The position numbers were made by a program, and so were the translations under genes. From Paenochrobactrum pullorum (GTDB taxonomy: Bacteria; Pseudomonadota; Alphaproteobacteria; Rhizobiales; Rhizobiaceae): 64,000 bases of DNA. How positions within the stretch are numbered: the stretch's first letter is position 1; every line of letters starts with the position of its first letter. This document shows positions 26,003 through 35,574 of the stretch, in pieces. The DNA is taken from positions 124,001 through 188,000 of the forward strand of contig NZ_JBHEEH010000001.1 in assembly GCF_041929845.1 (NCBI RefSeq), given 5' to 3'. The notes beneath the pieces are model-generated. The model was not told where the DNA came from. It worked only from the letters and a program-made list of their open reading frames with translations, and made no database searches.

Positions 26003-26709
26003 CCCTGTCGCCCTGCTGCTTTCTGTTCACTATCCGTAGATAGATCCGGATTATTTATTTTTTTACGCAGATTACTAATCTCGAGAATAACTGAATTATC
26101 ATCGACAGCACTGTTATGCTTCACCAGATCATAATCCCATTCATCCAAAGTTTCATCAATTTCTCTCTGGTAATCTCGGCCCTTTTGGAAAAAAGCCACA
26201 GCTCCATTCTTTATCCACGGCTCTGTCAATGAAAAAAGTTTTTTCAACGAGGCCAGCGCCCGTGCAGTAATAATATCCGGTGTTGAAATTCGATCCCAAA
26301 GAGATTCAATCCGTTCTGCATATACTTCAACAGGAATATCCAGATTACCAGTGGCAGTGGTCAAGAAAGCGGCCTTCTTCACAACACTTTCCACCAAAAT
26401 TATCCGGCTTTCAGTATTTTCCTTCATCATGCAACCAAGCACGATTCCTGGAAATCCACCACCAGAGCCCAAATCAAGCCAGTTTTTAGCATCAGCTTTA
26501 CGGCTCAAAACCAGTTCATAGAGCTGTGCGCTATCCATAATATGGCGCTGCCATAACTCGGCAATCGTCGATGGTGATGCAAGATTGATACTTGCATTCC
26601 ACTTAATAAACAACTGTTCGAAGGCAATCAGGCGCTCTACTGTTTCACGTGAAACAGTCGGATTAACAGTTTTCAACTGCGAATAGTGACCCATTTTACC
26701 CCTGCTCAT
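25999..26709 (-). CDS. rsmG: 16S rRNA (guanine527-N7)-methyltransferase RsmG
   Basis: A 236-residue SAM-dependent methyltransferase, also known as GidB, whose loss gives low-level streptomycin resistance. The SAM site is WLDLGSGGGFPGIVLG, and the N-terminal FEQLFIKWNASINLASPS is typical. Residues Val-Ser-Arg-Glu-Thr (about 19-23) are encoded by a perfect parS palindrome, a well-known double use of this gene. A slightly internal start (Met6) is also possible. Confidence 0.95.
   Translation of the reverse strand: MSRGKMGHYSQLKTVNPTVSRETVERLIAFEQLFIKWNASINLASPSTIAELWQRHIMDSAQLYELVLSRKADAKNWLDLGSGGGFPGIVLGCMMKENTESRIILVESVVKKAAFLTTATGNLDIPVEVYAERIESLWDRISTPDIITARALASLKKLFSLTEPWIKNGAVAFFQKGRDYQREIDETLDEWDYDLVKHNSAVDDNSVILEISNLRKKINNPDLSTDSEQKAAGRQG
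26641..26656. promoter_or_regulatory. parS: parS site (perfect), inside rsmG
   Basis: TGTTTCACGTGAAACA is the exact 16-bp palindromic ParB-binding consensus. It lies in the 5' coding part of rsmG, beside parA-parB. Confidence 0.97.
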
Positions 26710-26736
26710 TCAAATAAAATCAATTAACAATAACAC

Positions 26737-28617
26737 TTACACTGCCTGATCAAGTGCTTCTGTACGACGCAAGTGCTTGCGTATTTGCGCAATTAACAGT
26801 GCGACAGCTGCTGGTGTCATGCCTTCAACACGCTGTGCTTCAGCAATTGTTGCCGGTCTGCGGGTTTCAAGCTTTTGTTTCAATTCATTTGAAAGACCAG
26901 AAATACCAGCATAATTAAGGCTTTCCGGAATAAATAGTTTTTCGTCCCGCTCCATCGCAACAATATCATTTTTCTGACGATCCAGATAAACGGCATATTG
27001 AGCTTCCGTTTGCAAAGCTTCGCGCGTCACTTCAGGGAAGTTTGCAAATTCAGGCCAAATTGAAATGATACGATCCATATCAATATTCGGGTAAGAAAGC
27101 AGATCATAAACACTACGGCGCACACCATCATGATTTAAATGCAAACCATGGCTTGCAGCCAAGTTGGGGCTAATATTGATTGTTTGAGCTAAATCACGGG
27201 CGAAGGTCAACGCTTGCTGTCTTGCAGCAAATTTCACACGACGAACCGTTGATAAAATGCCTAATTTTTCAGCCAGTGGTGTCAAGCGTTCATCAGCATT
27301 ATCGGCACGTAGTGACAATCTGAATTCCGCTCGAGACGTAAACATACGATATGGTTCACTCACACCGCGTGATGTTAAATCATCAATCATCACACCAATA
27401 TAGGCTTCGGTACGCTGAATGATAACAAGCTCATCACCTGAGGCACGTCTAGCCGCATTCACACCTGCCAACAACCCTTGCGCTGCAGCTTCTTCATAAC
27501 CAGTCGTACCATTAATTTGACCAGCAAAGAACAGTCCTTCAACCTTACGGGTTTCAAGAGTTCGGCTGAGTTCGCGCGGATCAATATAGTCATATTCAAT
27601 GGCATAACCAGGTTGAAGCATGCGTGCATTTTCAAGGCCTGGAATAGTCTTCAAAAGCGCAAGTTGTGCCTCTTCCGGTAATGATGATGAAATACCATTT
27701 GGATAAACAGTATCATCATCTAAACCTTCAGGTTCCAGGAAAACCTGGTGGCCATCCCTATCGCCGAATTTGACAATTTTATCTTCGATCGACGGACAAT
27801 AGCGCGGACCAATTCCTTCGATATTGCCGGAATACATAGCAGAGCGATGAAGATTGGCACGAATAATTTTGTGCGTTTCTGCAGTTGTTCTGGTAATACC
27901 ACAATCAATTTGTGGTACTGTAATGCGGTCAGTCAACATAGAAAATGGCAGTGGGTGTTCATCCGCCGATTGTTTTTCTAAACTATCCCAATCAATAGTT
28001 TTACTCGATAATCTCGGCGGTGTCCCAGTCTTCAAACGTCCTAGTGCAAAGCCTAACTGCTTTAATCTATCGCTTAAGCCAAGCGCCGGCTTCTCACCCA
28101 TGCGGCCAGCAGGAAAATTTCTTTCGCCGATATGAATCAAACCATTAAGGAATGTACCTGATGTTAAAACAACAGATCGACATAAAATCTCACGGCCGTC
28201 CATTAACTTGACGCCGGTAATTTTTCCATCCTTCGTGATGATATCGTCTGCACCACCTTCGATAACCACCAGATTATCTTGCTCAGCAATTGCTTGCTGC
28301 ATGGCCTGGCGATAAAGTTTTCTGTCGGCCTGTGTTCTTGGACCCCGGACGGCAGGGCCTTTCTTGCGATTAAGCAAACGGAACTGAATGCCTGATTGAT
28401 CGGTAACTCGCCCCATCAATCCATCAAGTGCATCAATTTCGCGAACAAGTTGCCCCTTCCCTAAACCGCCAATGGCAGGATTACAAGACATAACTCCAAT
28501 CGTATCCGCTTTATGCGTGACCAAGGCAGTGCGTGCGCCAGCTCGCGCAGAAGCAGCGGCAGCTTCACAGCCAGCATGTCCGCCACCAATAATAATGACG
28601 TCGTAAGATACAGTCAT
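26737..28617 (-). CDS. mnmG: tRNA uridine-5-carboxymethylaminomethyl(34) synthesis enzyme MnmG
   Basis: A 626-residue FAD-binding protein (GidA). With MnmE it installs cmnm5 or nm5 on U34 of certain tRNAs. The FAD motif GGGHAGCEAAAASARAGA is at the N-terminus, and GQINGTTGYEEAAAQGL and the C-terminal helical MnmE-interaction domain are clear. Length is normal. It precedes rsmG by 27 bases and follows mnmE after a 312-base gap that holds a heptamer repeat and parS. Confidence 0.98.
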   Translation of the reverse strand: MTVSYDVIIIGGGHAGCEAAAASARAGARTALVTHKADTIGVMSCNPAIGGLGKGQLVREIDALDGLMGRVTDQSGIQFRLLNRKKGPAVRGPRTQADRKLYRQAMQQAIAEQDNLVVIEGGADDIITKDGKITGVKLMDGREILCRSVVLTSGTFLNGLIHIGERNFPAGRMGEKPALGLSDRLKQLGFALGRLKTGTPPRLSSKTIDWDSLEKQSADEHPLPFSMLTDRITVPQIDCGITRTTAETHKIIRANLHRSAMYSGNIEGIGPRYCPSIEDKIVKFGDRDGHQVFLEPEGLDDDTVYPNGISSSLPEEAQLALLKTIPGLENARMLQPGYAIEYDYIDPRELSRTLETRKVEGLFFAGQINGTTGYEEAAAQGLLAGVNAARRASGDELVIIQRTEAYIGVMIDDLTSRGVSEPYRMFTSRAEFRLSLRADNADERLTPLAEKLGILSTVRRVKFAARQQALTFARDLAQTINISPNLAASHGLHLNHDGVRRSVYDLLSYPNIDMDRIISIWPEFANFPEVTREALQTEAQYAVYLDRQKNDIVAMERDEKLFIPESLNYAGISGLSNELKQKLETRRPATIAEAQRVEGMTPAAVALLIAQIRKHLRRTEALDQAV

Positions 28618-28767
28618 GGTAAAAATTCCTGACTAGAAGAGTTGATTAATGACTCTTTGCCATGTTTGTTTAAAAAAAGATAGAGCATTTCATTGCACAG
28701 CTCTCCTGCTTATTAATCAAAATTTTGAAATATTTCATACTGCGCTAGCCAAAATAATGGCTTAATA

Positions 28768-28805
28768 ATGGAGAATGGAGAATGGAGAATGGAGAATGGA
28801 GAATG
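28768..28805. repeat. Heptanucleotide tandem repeat (5 copies of ATGGAGA)
   Basis: Five exact head-to-tail ATGGAGA units run from 28768 to 28802, with a partial sixth (ATG). The array is in the mnmE-mnmG gap, 54 bases from a perfect parS. Copy number may vary by slipped-strand mispairing. Confidence 0.95.
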
Positions 28806-28858
28806 CTGACTCATAAGCTCTATAATGAGTCAAGCGCCATTTATGGATTCCACTGAAA

Positions 28859-28874
28859 TGTTTCACGTGAAACA
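28859..28874. promoter_or_regulatory. parS: parS site (perfect), intergenic
   Basis: An exact TGTTTCACGTGAAACA palindrome between mnmE and mnmG, about 2.2 kb from the copy in rsmG. Confidence 0.97.
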
Positions 28875-28916
28875 CTTTTATCCCAAGATAGATTTTAGAG
28901 TTTTAATTCACGCATA

Positions 28917-28932
28917 TGTTTCACGTGAATCA
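28917..28932. promoter_or_regulatory. parS: parS-like site, one mismatch
   Basis: TGTTTCACGTGAATCA differs from consensus at one base (position 14). It overlaps the mnmE stop codon and lies 42 bases from the perfect site, so cooperative ParB loading is plausible. Confidence 0.8.
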
Positions 28933-30264
28933 TTTTCCAATGCAGAATTCCGAAAAGATAACATCCAAGATATCCTCAACGTCGACGTCACCAGTAATAC
29001 GTCCCAATGATTGAGAAGCTAAGCGAAGATTTTCTGCGCGCAACTCCAATGGATGATGAATGCTGCGAATTGCATTTTCGAGTTCGAGTGCTGTCCGTTT
29101 CAATAAGTTAATGTGGCGAAGGCGTGTTGGAACTACCTCAGATAAATTACCGGCTTGAGATGATACAACTACAGTTAAATCAACAATAAGCTGCTCAATA
29201 TTCTCTCCGCTTGTCACAGAAATGCAGGTCTTAAAATCCTCGCTTTTATAATCATGTGTTAAATCAATTTTTGTTCCGATACGCCAAGTTTCAACATCAG
29301 CAAAATCATCAGATAAATCTGTGCGCTGATGTGTAGTCAGATCTTCCAATAGTAAAACTAAATCAGCCTTGCGTGCTTTTTCTAAAGCACGCTCGATGCC
29401 AATTTTCTCAACCTTATTTTTTGTTTCTCTGATACCTGCAGTATCAGTTACGTAAACAGGTATGCCTGCAAGATCGAGTTTAACTTCTAAGAGATCACGT
29501 GTCGTGCCAGCTTCATCGGAAATAATTGCGACATCGCGGCCTGCCAAAAGATTCAATAAGCTGGATTTTCCCGCGTTAGGCTCGCCAGCAATAACAATTT
29601 GAAAACCATCGCGAAGTATATCAGCGCGTTTTCCACCAGCAATATGATCCTGAATGGAGCGATTTAATAATGCCATAGCGTCCCAAACCTGATCTGAAAC
29701 AGAACCAGGCACATCACTTTCATCAGCGAAATCGAGTTCTGCTTCAATCAATGCGCGTGCTTGAATGAGTTTAGTGCGCCAATCATTATAAAGATCACGC
29801 TGCGCACCAGAAGCAACATTTTGTGCTAAGCGTCTCTGGCCTTCAGTCTCGGCGCTGATCAAGTCAGCTAACCCCTCAGCAATCGTCAGATCCATTTTAC
29901 CGTGGGTAAAAGCGCGACGGGTGAACTCCCCTGCTTCAGCAAACCGCAATCCTTGCATATGCGATAGTTCATTTAAAAAACGTTCAACAACAGCAACACC
30001 ACCATGAAGATGAAACTCAGCACAATCTTCACCAGTAAAACTGGCTGGACCTTTGAAATAAATTAAAAGTCCCTGATCTAATAATTCTCCAGCCACGCTA
30101 TGAAATTTGCCAAATACTGCACGACGGATTTCGGGTAGTTTTCCGAAAATCGTTTCGATAGTGAATCGAGTTTGGGGGCCAGATACGCGAATAACTGCCA
30201 CACCAGCAGGAAGACGCCCGCTGGATAAAGCGAAAATCGTATCGTGGAAACTACTCTCATTCAT
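28930..30264 (-). CDS. mnmE: tRNA modification GTPase MnmE
   Basis: A 444-residue GTPase (TrmE) that works with MnmG at the wobble uridine. The N-terminal formyl-THF-binding domain starts with DTIFALSSGRLPAGVAVIRVSG. The G domain follows with GEPNAGKSSLLN and DTAGIRE, inside a helical domain. It ends in FCIGK, the invariant C(I/L/M)GK catalytic tail. The stop codon overlaps a parS-like site. Confidence 0.97.
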   Translation of the reverse strand: MNESSFHDTIFALSSGRLPAGVAVIRVSGPQTRFTIETIFGKLPEIRRAVFGKFHSVAGELLDQGLLIYFKGPASFTGEDCAEFHLHGGVAVVERFLNELSHMQGLRFAEAGEFTRRAFTHGKMDLTIAEGLADLISAETEGQRRLAQNVASGAQRDLYNDWRTKLIQARALIEAELDFADESDVPGSVSDQVWDAMALLNRSIQDHIAGGKRADILRDGFQIVIAGEPNAGKSSLLNLLAGRDVAIISDEAGTTRDLLEVKLDLAGIPVYVTDTAGIRETKNKVEKIGIERALEKARKADLVLLLEDLTTHQRTDLSDDFADVETWRIGTKIDLTHDYKSEDFKTCISVTSGENIEQLIVDLTVVVSSQAGNLSEVVPTRLRHINLLKRTALELENAIRSIHHPLELRAENLRLASQSLGRITGDVDVEDILDVIFSEFCIGK

Positions 30265-30410
30265 AGCATTTTACCGTATTTAAAAAGATCAGTGTTCTGT
30301 ATGATAATTCATAACAGGATTTATCTAGCGTATTTGGTTGATGGTCGCAGCATAAATGTGACGGTCTTCAATCAGATGCATCCTGCCTTATCAATTTCAA
30401 GGATGAAGTC

Positions 30411-32447
30411 ATGACAGTTCAGCTTTCCAATCAGTTAAAACTGTCTTCCAGTGCTTATTTACGCCAGCATGCAGACCAACCGGTTCATTGGCAAATCTGG
30501 TCTAAAGAAACATTAGAACTGGCAAAACAATTAAACCGACCAATTTTATTGTCAATCGGCTATGCGGCCTGCCATTGGTGTCATGTCATGGCGCATGAAA
30601 GCTTTGATGATGAAATGATTGCTCACTATATGAATGAGCATTTTATCAATATTAAAATTGATCGCGAAGAGCGTCCCGATCTTGATCAGATTTATATGGC
30701 AGCTTTAACAGCGATGGGTGAACAAGGCGGCTGGCCGCTCACTATGTTTTTAACACCCGATGCTGAACCATTTTGGGGTGGCACATATTTTCCACCGCAC
30801 TCACGTTATAATCGCCCTGGTTTTGACGATGTGCTGCGCGGGATCAATCAACTTTATCATCAGGATAAAGAAAAGGTTAACCATAATTCCCGTGTCATTA
30901 CTGAGCATATTCGACAGCGCTTGGCTCAGAATATCAATATTCAATCTCATGAGCATAATGCGCTCGAATTGCATCAAACGTATACGCAGCGTCTGAGCAG
31001 CATGCTTGATCTACATTATGGTGGGATCAAAGGTGCTCCAAAATTTCCAAGTGCACCATTGATGGAAATCCTTTGGCTGCAACATTTAAATCATAAAGAT
31101 CAATCAGCCTATGACGCTTTTCACTTAAGCCTTCGGAATATGTTGCAAGGCGGTATTTATGATCATCTTGGCGGCGGGCTTTGTCGCTATAGTGTTGATG
31201 ATCATTGGTTGGTACCGCATTTTGAAAAAATGCTTTATGACAATAGCCAGCTGATCAAACATAGCAGCTTTGCCTATGCTTATAGCCAAAAGAAATTGTT
31301 ACGTATACGAATCGAAGAAACAATTGAATGGCTGCAAAGAGAATTGGAATTACCACAAGGTGGTTTTGCTTCCAGTCTTGATGCTGACAGCGAAGGTGTA
31401 GAAGGCAAATATTACGTCTGGCAAAATGAAGAGATCGACGAACTCCTAGGTTACGATAGTACTGCTTTTTGTGCCGCCTATAATGTGACATCACATGGTA
31501 ATTGGGAAGGCTGCAATATTCTCAACCGTCTGCATTCATCCGTTGAAACGCCAGATGAAGAATTTTTGCTGCGGTGCAAAGAACGATTGTTCGAAGCCCG
31601 CCAGCAACGCATCCCGCCTGCCCGCGATGATAAGTTGCTGGTTGATTGGAACGGTCAGTTGATTGTAGCACTTGTCAATGCAGGACGTGTTTTTGATCGG
31701 CCCGATTGGATCGAGCTAGGCAGGAATACATATGCAGCAATTATGGGCAGTTTAAACAATCAACCGCTGGCGCATAGCCTTGCTGATTACGTTGCCACTG
31801 TGCCTGCTTTGTCATCGGATTATGCAGCTATGATCAATGCTGCTGTGGCGCTTTATGGCTATTATGGTGACGAACATTATATGTTAGATGCGCGGCGCTT
31901 AATCGTTGAATTAAATGATAACCATTGTGATGAAAATGGTGATTATCGTCTCACAGCGCTGACACAAGATGATGTGATCATTCATATCCATGCTGATCAG
32001 GATGATGCCACACCAAGCGCTACAGCGCAGCTGATCGAAGCCTTGGCACGATTGGCATTAGTGGATCAGGATTATGAGTTACAGCAACACGTAGAAGCAC
32101 TCTCTCAGCGCGCCCTCACCCGTATTCAATCCCTTACCTATGGTCAGGCCGGCATTTTAAATGCAGCACTCATTTCTCAATCAGCGATGATCTTACATAT
32201 CTTTACAGATAGTGTGGATCACCCGATGATTAAAATCACCAATCAGATGATTGATATGAGACGCACAGACATTATTAAGATTATTGATAATGATGAAATG
32301 CGTGAAACAAATATACCACATATCGGGTTGCAAAATATCAATCACCCATCGGCATATCTATGCATCGGTAACCAGTGTCTGCTGCCGGTTTATTCAAATG
32401 ATGATCTTGAAAAGCTTCTAAAAGAAAATGCCCCGCTTCAGATTTGA
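30411..32447 (+). CDS. DUF255 thioredoxin-like / six-hairpin protein (YyaL type)
   Basis: A 678-residue protein with an N-terminal thioredoxin-fold DUF255 domain (SSAYLRQHADQPVHW, then CHWCHVMAHESF) and an (alpha/alpha)6 barrel over the rest, as in bacterial YyaL and the animal protein SSP411/SPATA20. Activity is unproven. It is the only rightward gene in the 24.3-35.6 kb leftward block, so it opposes likely fork direction, and may be a lineage insertion between mnmE and rho. Its stop codon lies in the loop of a terminator hairpin. Confidence 0.88.
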   Translation: MTVQLSNQLKLSSSAYLRQHADQPVHWQIWSKETLELAKQLNRPILLSIGYAACHWCHVMAHESFDDEMIAHYMNEHFINIKIDREERPDLDQIYMAALTAMGEQGGWPLTMFLTPDAEPFWGGTYFPPHSRYNRPGFDDVLRGINQLYHQDKEKVNHNSRVITEHIRQRLAQNINIQSHEHNALELHQTYTQRLSSMLDLHYGGIKGAPKFPSAPLMEILWLQHLNHKDQSAYDAFHLSLRNMLQGGIYDHLGGGLCRYSVDDHWLVPHFEKMLYDNSQLIKHSSFAYAYSQKKLLRIRIEETIEWLQRELELPQGGFASSLDADSEGVEGKYYVWQNEEIDELLGYDSTAFCAAYNVTSHGNWEGCNILNRLHSSVETPDEEFLLRCKERLFEARQQRIPPARDDKLLVDWNGQLIVALVNAGRVFDRPDWIELGRNTYAAIMGSLNNQPLAHSLADYVATVPALSSDYAAMINAAVALYGYYGDEHYMLDARRLIVELNDNHCDENGDYRLTALTQDDVIIHIHADQDDATPSATAQLIEALARLALVDQDYELQQHVEALSQRALTRIQSLTYGQAGILNAALISQSAMILHIFTDSVDHPMIKITNQMIDMRRTDIIKIIDNDEMRETNIPHIGLQNINHPSAYLCIGNQCLLPVYSNDDLEKLLKENAPLQI

Positions 32448-32461
32448 AGCGAGGCATTTTT
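32425..32461. terminator. Terminator overlapping the end of the DUF255 gene
   Basis: AAAATGCCCCGCTTC (32425-32439) pairs with GAAGCGAGGCATTTT (32446-32460) with one C-A mismatch. It also faces the 3' end of rho and may serve both strands. Confidence 0.85.
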
Positions 32462-32493
32462 AAATTGCAGGCTAGTTCTTAGATGTTTCCAAA

Positions 32494-33759
32494 TTATGTA
32501 TTCATGGAATCGAAGAATTCACCATTGCTCTTTGTCTGCTTGAGCTTGTCATTGAGGAACTCAATCGCATCAGTGGTGCCCATTGGTGCCAAGATACGAC
32601 GCAGAACGAAGATTTTCTGAAGATCCTGACGCGGAACCAGCAAATCTTCCTTACGGGTACCGGATTTCAGAATATCCATTGCCGGGAAGATACGCTTATC
32701 AGCAACCTTACGATCCAGAACAATTTCAGAGTTACCAGTACCCTTGAATTCTTCAAAGATCACTTCATCCATACGGCTGCCCGTATCGATCAGAGCGGTT
32801 GCAATAATGGTGAGCGAACCGCCCTCTTCAATGTTACGTGCTGCACCAAAGAAGCGCTTAGGACGCTGCAGAGCATTGGCATCCACACCACCGGTCAAAA
32901 CCTTACCTGATGAGGGCACAACAGTGTTGTAAGCGCGTCCAAGACGGGTGATGGAATCGAGCAGGATGACAACGTCACGTCCATGCTCAACCAAACGCTT
33001 GGCTTTTTCGATCACCATTTCTGCGACCTGAACGTGACGCGCTGCCGGTTCATCAAAGGTCGAAGAAATCACTTCACCTTTAACAGAGCGCTGCATGTCG
33101 GTCACTTCTTCCGGACGTTCATCAATGAGAAGAACAATCAGGTAGCATTCAGGATGATTGGCCGTAATCGAATGCGCAATATTTTGCAACAGCACCGTTT
33201 TACCGGTACGTGGTGGCGCCACGATCAAAGCACGCTGACCTTTACCCAATGGCGCTACCAGATCAATCACACGGGCTGAAAGATCTTTATTGGTCGGAAC
33301 TTCAAGTTCCATTTTAAAGCGCTCATTCGGATAAAGCGGTGTCAGATTGTCAAAGTGAACTTTGTGCCGGATTTTTTCCGGATCTTCAAAGTTGATAGTG
33401 TTGACCTTCAACAATGCGAAATAACGTTCGCCTTCTTTAGGGCCACGAATCGGCCCTTCAACCGTATCCCCGGTTTTCAAAGAGAAGCGACGCAGCTGCG
33501 ACGGTGAAATATAAATATCATCAGGACCTGGCAGATAGTTTGCGTTTGCTGAGCGCAAGAAACCAAAACCATCCTGCAAAACTTCCACTACGCCTTCGCC
33601 GATAATTTCGACTTCCTGAGCGGCCAGTTTTTTCAAAATAGCAAACATCAGTTCCTGCTTACGCATGGCACTGGCGTTTTCGACTTCGAGTGTTTCAGCA
33701 AAAGCCAGCAGATCAACCGGCGTTTTATTTTTTAGTTCTTGTAGTTTCATTTCCTGCAT
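32494..33759 (-). CDS. rho: Transcription termination factor Rho
   Basis: A hexameric RNA helicase. The chosen start at 33759 gives 421 residues, the typical length; the open frame starts earlier at 33798. The N-terminal MKLQELKNKTPVDLLAFAE and RNA-binding GFGFLRSANANYLPGPDDIYI precede Walker A in APPRTGKTVLLQNIA and LIDERPEEVTDMQRSVKGEV. No clear ribosome site distinguishes the possible starts (33774, 33759, 33750). It is downstream of hemE and hemJ, behind a terminator. Confidence 0.97.
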   Translation of the reverse strand: MQEMKLQELKNKTPVDLLAFAETLEVENASAMRKQELMFAILKKLAAQEVEIIGEGVVEVLQDGFGFLRSANANYLPGPDDIYISPSQLRRFSLKTGDTVEGPIRGPKEGERYFALLKVNTINFEDPEKIRHKVHFDNLTPLYPNERFKMELEVPTNKDLSARVIDLVAPLGKGQRALIVAPPRTGKTVLLQNIAHSITANHPECYLIVLLIDERPEEVTDMQRSVKGEVISSTFDEPAARHVQVAEMVIEKAKRLVEHGRDVVILLDSITRLGRAYNTVVPSSGKVLTGGVDANALQRPKRFFGAARNIEEGGSLTIIATALIDTGSRMDEVIFEEFKGTGNSEIVLDRKVADKRIFPAMDILKSGTRKEDLLVPRQDLQKIFVLRRILAPMGTTDAIEFLNDKLKQTKSNGEFFDSMNT

Positions 33760-33949
33760 GGGTGAGGAACTCATTAAAATGTAAGGGAAAAAATGCAATT
33801 TTCGGAAAAGTGATCATTAAACCATGATCGACATCGAAAGTCTGCTTATCAGGTGGGAAGTGCTCCATACATAATGATTTTTGCCATCAAGAGCAAGTGG
33901 CAAATGAATAGCACTGATTATTTTCTCTCAAAGCTTGTTTCCGTTAGAT

Positions 33950-33983
33950 AATAAAAAAGCGTCGTTTTTACAAACGACGCTTT
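33950..33983 (-). terminator. Terminator of hemE-hemJ
   Basis: AAAGCGTCGTTT (33956-33967) and AAACGACGCTTT (33972-33983) form a perfect 12-bp stem with a 4-base loop. On the minus strand a T-rich tail follows, just after hemJ. Confidence 0.92.
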
Positions 33984-34007
33984 CTAAATCGGTTTATAAA
34001 ACCATCA

Positions 34008-34541
34008 TCAGAATGGTTTCACAATCACCATAATAACAATTAAAATCATCAAAACTGTCGGTATTTCATTGAAAATCCGCCAATATTTCGCTGACTTGGT
34101 ATTTTCATCTGCAGCAAAGCGGCGCATGGATTTTGACAAAACACCATGTGCAGCCGACATCAAAACAACCAAAAGTAGTTTTGTATGCAACCAACCACCT
34201 TTAAAGGCAAACATGTCCCAAGCCATCCAGAGACCTGTGATCCATGCAATGATCATGGCCGGATTCATGATAACACGCAGCAGTCTGCGTTCCATCACTT
34301 TAAAAAGCTCAGATGTTTCGGAACCCACCGCGATTGTTGAATGATAAACAAACAAACGCGGCAGATAAAGCATGGCTGCCATCCAGGAAATCACCGCAAT
34401 CACATGAAGGGCTTTAATCCAATTATAAGCCCCTTCAGGATTCACGTGAAACAATATACCAAAACCGATCAGGACAATGGCAAGCGAACTCATTGCCCGA
34501 ATGACAACTTTGGAACCGGAACTTTTAGTCTCAGCAGTCAT
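34008..34541 (-). CDS. hemJ: Protoporphyrinogen IX oxidase HemJ
   Basis: A 177-residue inner-membrane protein of the UPF0093/HemJ family that oxidises protoporphyrinogen IX late in haem synthesis. About four or five helices are visible, with the conserved IKALHVIAVISWMAAMLYLPRLFVYH (two His) and LHTKLLLVVLMSAAHG. It follows hemE by 10 bases, so the two haem genes are co-transcribed. A weaker parS-like site (34438-34453) lies inside the gene. Confidence 0.93.
   Translation of the reverse strand: MTAETKSSGSKVVIRAMSSLAIVLIGFGILFHVNPEGAYNWIKALHVIAVISWMAAMLYLPRLFVYHSTIAVGSETSELFKVMERRLLRVIMNPAMIIAWITGLWMAWDMFAFKGGWLHTKLLLVVLMSAAHGVLSKSMRRFAADENTKSAKYWRIFNEIPTVLMILIVIMVIVKPF
34438..34453. promoter_or_regulatory. 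Degenerate parS-like site in hemJ
   Basis: GGATTCACGTGAAACA matches the parS consensus at 14 of 16 positions, with a complete right half. It lies about 1.1 kb from the origin region. Confidence 0.4.
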
Positions 34542-34551
34542 AAGTATCTCC

Positions 34552-35574
34552 TTATGACTGATTTCTTATCCGATCCAACATTTGCTGTACATGTTCAATC
34601 GGTGCCTGTGGTGTTATGCCATGCCCCAGGTTGAAGACAAGCGGACCCTGCCCTAAATGCCTCAAAATGGCGTCTACGCCTTCATCAAGCGCTTTTCCGC
34701 CGGCAACCACCCGCAATGGATCGAGATTGCCCTGTACGGCGCCCTGTGCCTGTAATTGCTTGGCAAAAGAAAATGGAACTGTCCAATCCAGCCCCAAGAT
34801 GTTCACACCGGTTTTTTCACGGTAATCTTTATAAAGCAGACCTGCACCTTTCGGAAAACCGATAATGCGGGCATCGGGATAAATCGCTCTGACTTTCGCA
34901 ACAATACGCGCAACCGGCTTGACGCAGAAACGATCAAAGCAATCTTCATCCAGAACACCCGACCATGAATCGAATATCTGCAAAGCATCAGCACCTGAAT
35001 CAAGTTGTTTGATCAGATAAGCGGCCGAAATATCCGCCAGATCATTCAAAAGCTTTTCAAACAGTTCTGGATGCTGATAGGCAAAAAGACGAGCTGGTGC
35101 TTGATCCGGTGTGCCGTGACCGGCAATCATATAAGTCGCGACAGTCCAGGGCGCACCACAAAATCCGAGCAAAGTGGTTTCATCCGGCAATTCATGACGT
35201 AGACGATTGACCGTCTCATAAACAGGTGCGAGCTTTTCTTCAGCTCCTTCAATATTTAAAGCAGCAATTTCATCTGGTGTGATCGGGGTCATTAAAGGAC
35301 CACGTCCTTCTTCAAAGCGAAGGTCACGTCCAAGAACGTGAGGGACAACCAGAATGTCAGAAAAGAGAATGGCTGCGTCAAAGCCAAAACGGCGAATTGG
35401 TTGAAGTGTTACCTCAACAGCAAAATCAGGTGAGTAGCACAGGTCAAGAAAGCTTCCTGCTTCTTTTCTGCTTGCTTTGTATTCAGGCAGATAACGACCA
35501 GCTTGACGCATCATCCAAACTGGTGGTGGAAACACTGTTTCACCGTCAATAACTCTTAAAACTTTCCGTTTCAT
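34552..35574 (-). CDS. hemE: Uroporphyrinogen decarboxylase
   Basis: A 340-residue enzyme that converts uroporphyrinogen III to coproporphyrinogen III. The signature PVWMMRQAGRYLPEY and GFCGAPWTVATYMI are present. Its 5' end borders the presumed chromosome origin, the same arrangement as in Caulobacter and Rickettsia, where hemE transcription is linked to origin function. Confidence 0.97.
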   Translation of the reverse strand: MKRKVLRVIDGETVFPPPVWMMRQAGRYLPEYKASRKEAGSFLDLCYSPDFAVEVTLQPIRRFGFDAAILFSDILVVPHVLGRDLRFEEGRGPLMTPITPDEIAALNIEGAEEKLAPVYETVNRLRHELPDETTLLGFCGAPWTVATYMIAGHGTPDQAPARLFAYQHPELFEKLLNDLADISAAYLIKQLDSGADALQIFDSWSGVLDEDCFDRFCVKPVARIVAKVRAIYPDARIIGFPKGAGLLYKDYREKTGVNILGLDWTVPFSFAKQLQAQGAVQGNLDPLRVVAGGKALDEGVDAILRHLGQGPLVFNLGHGITPQAPIEHVQQMLDRIRNQS

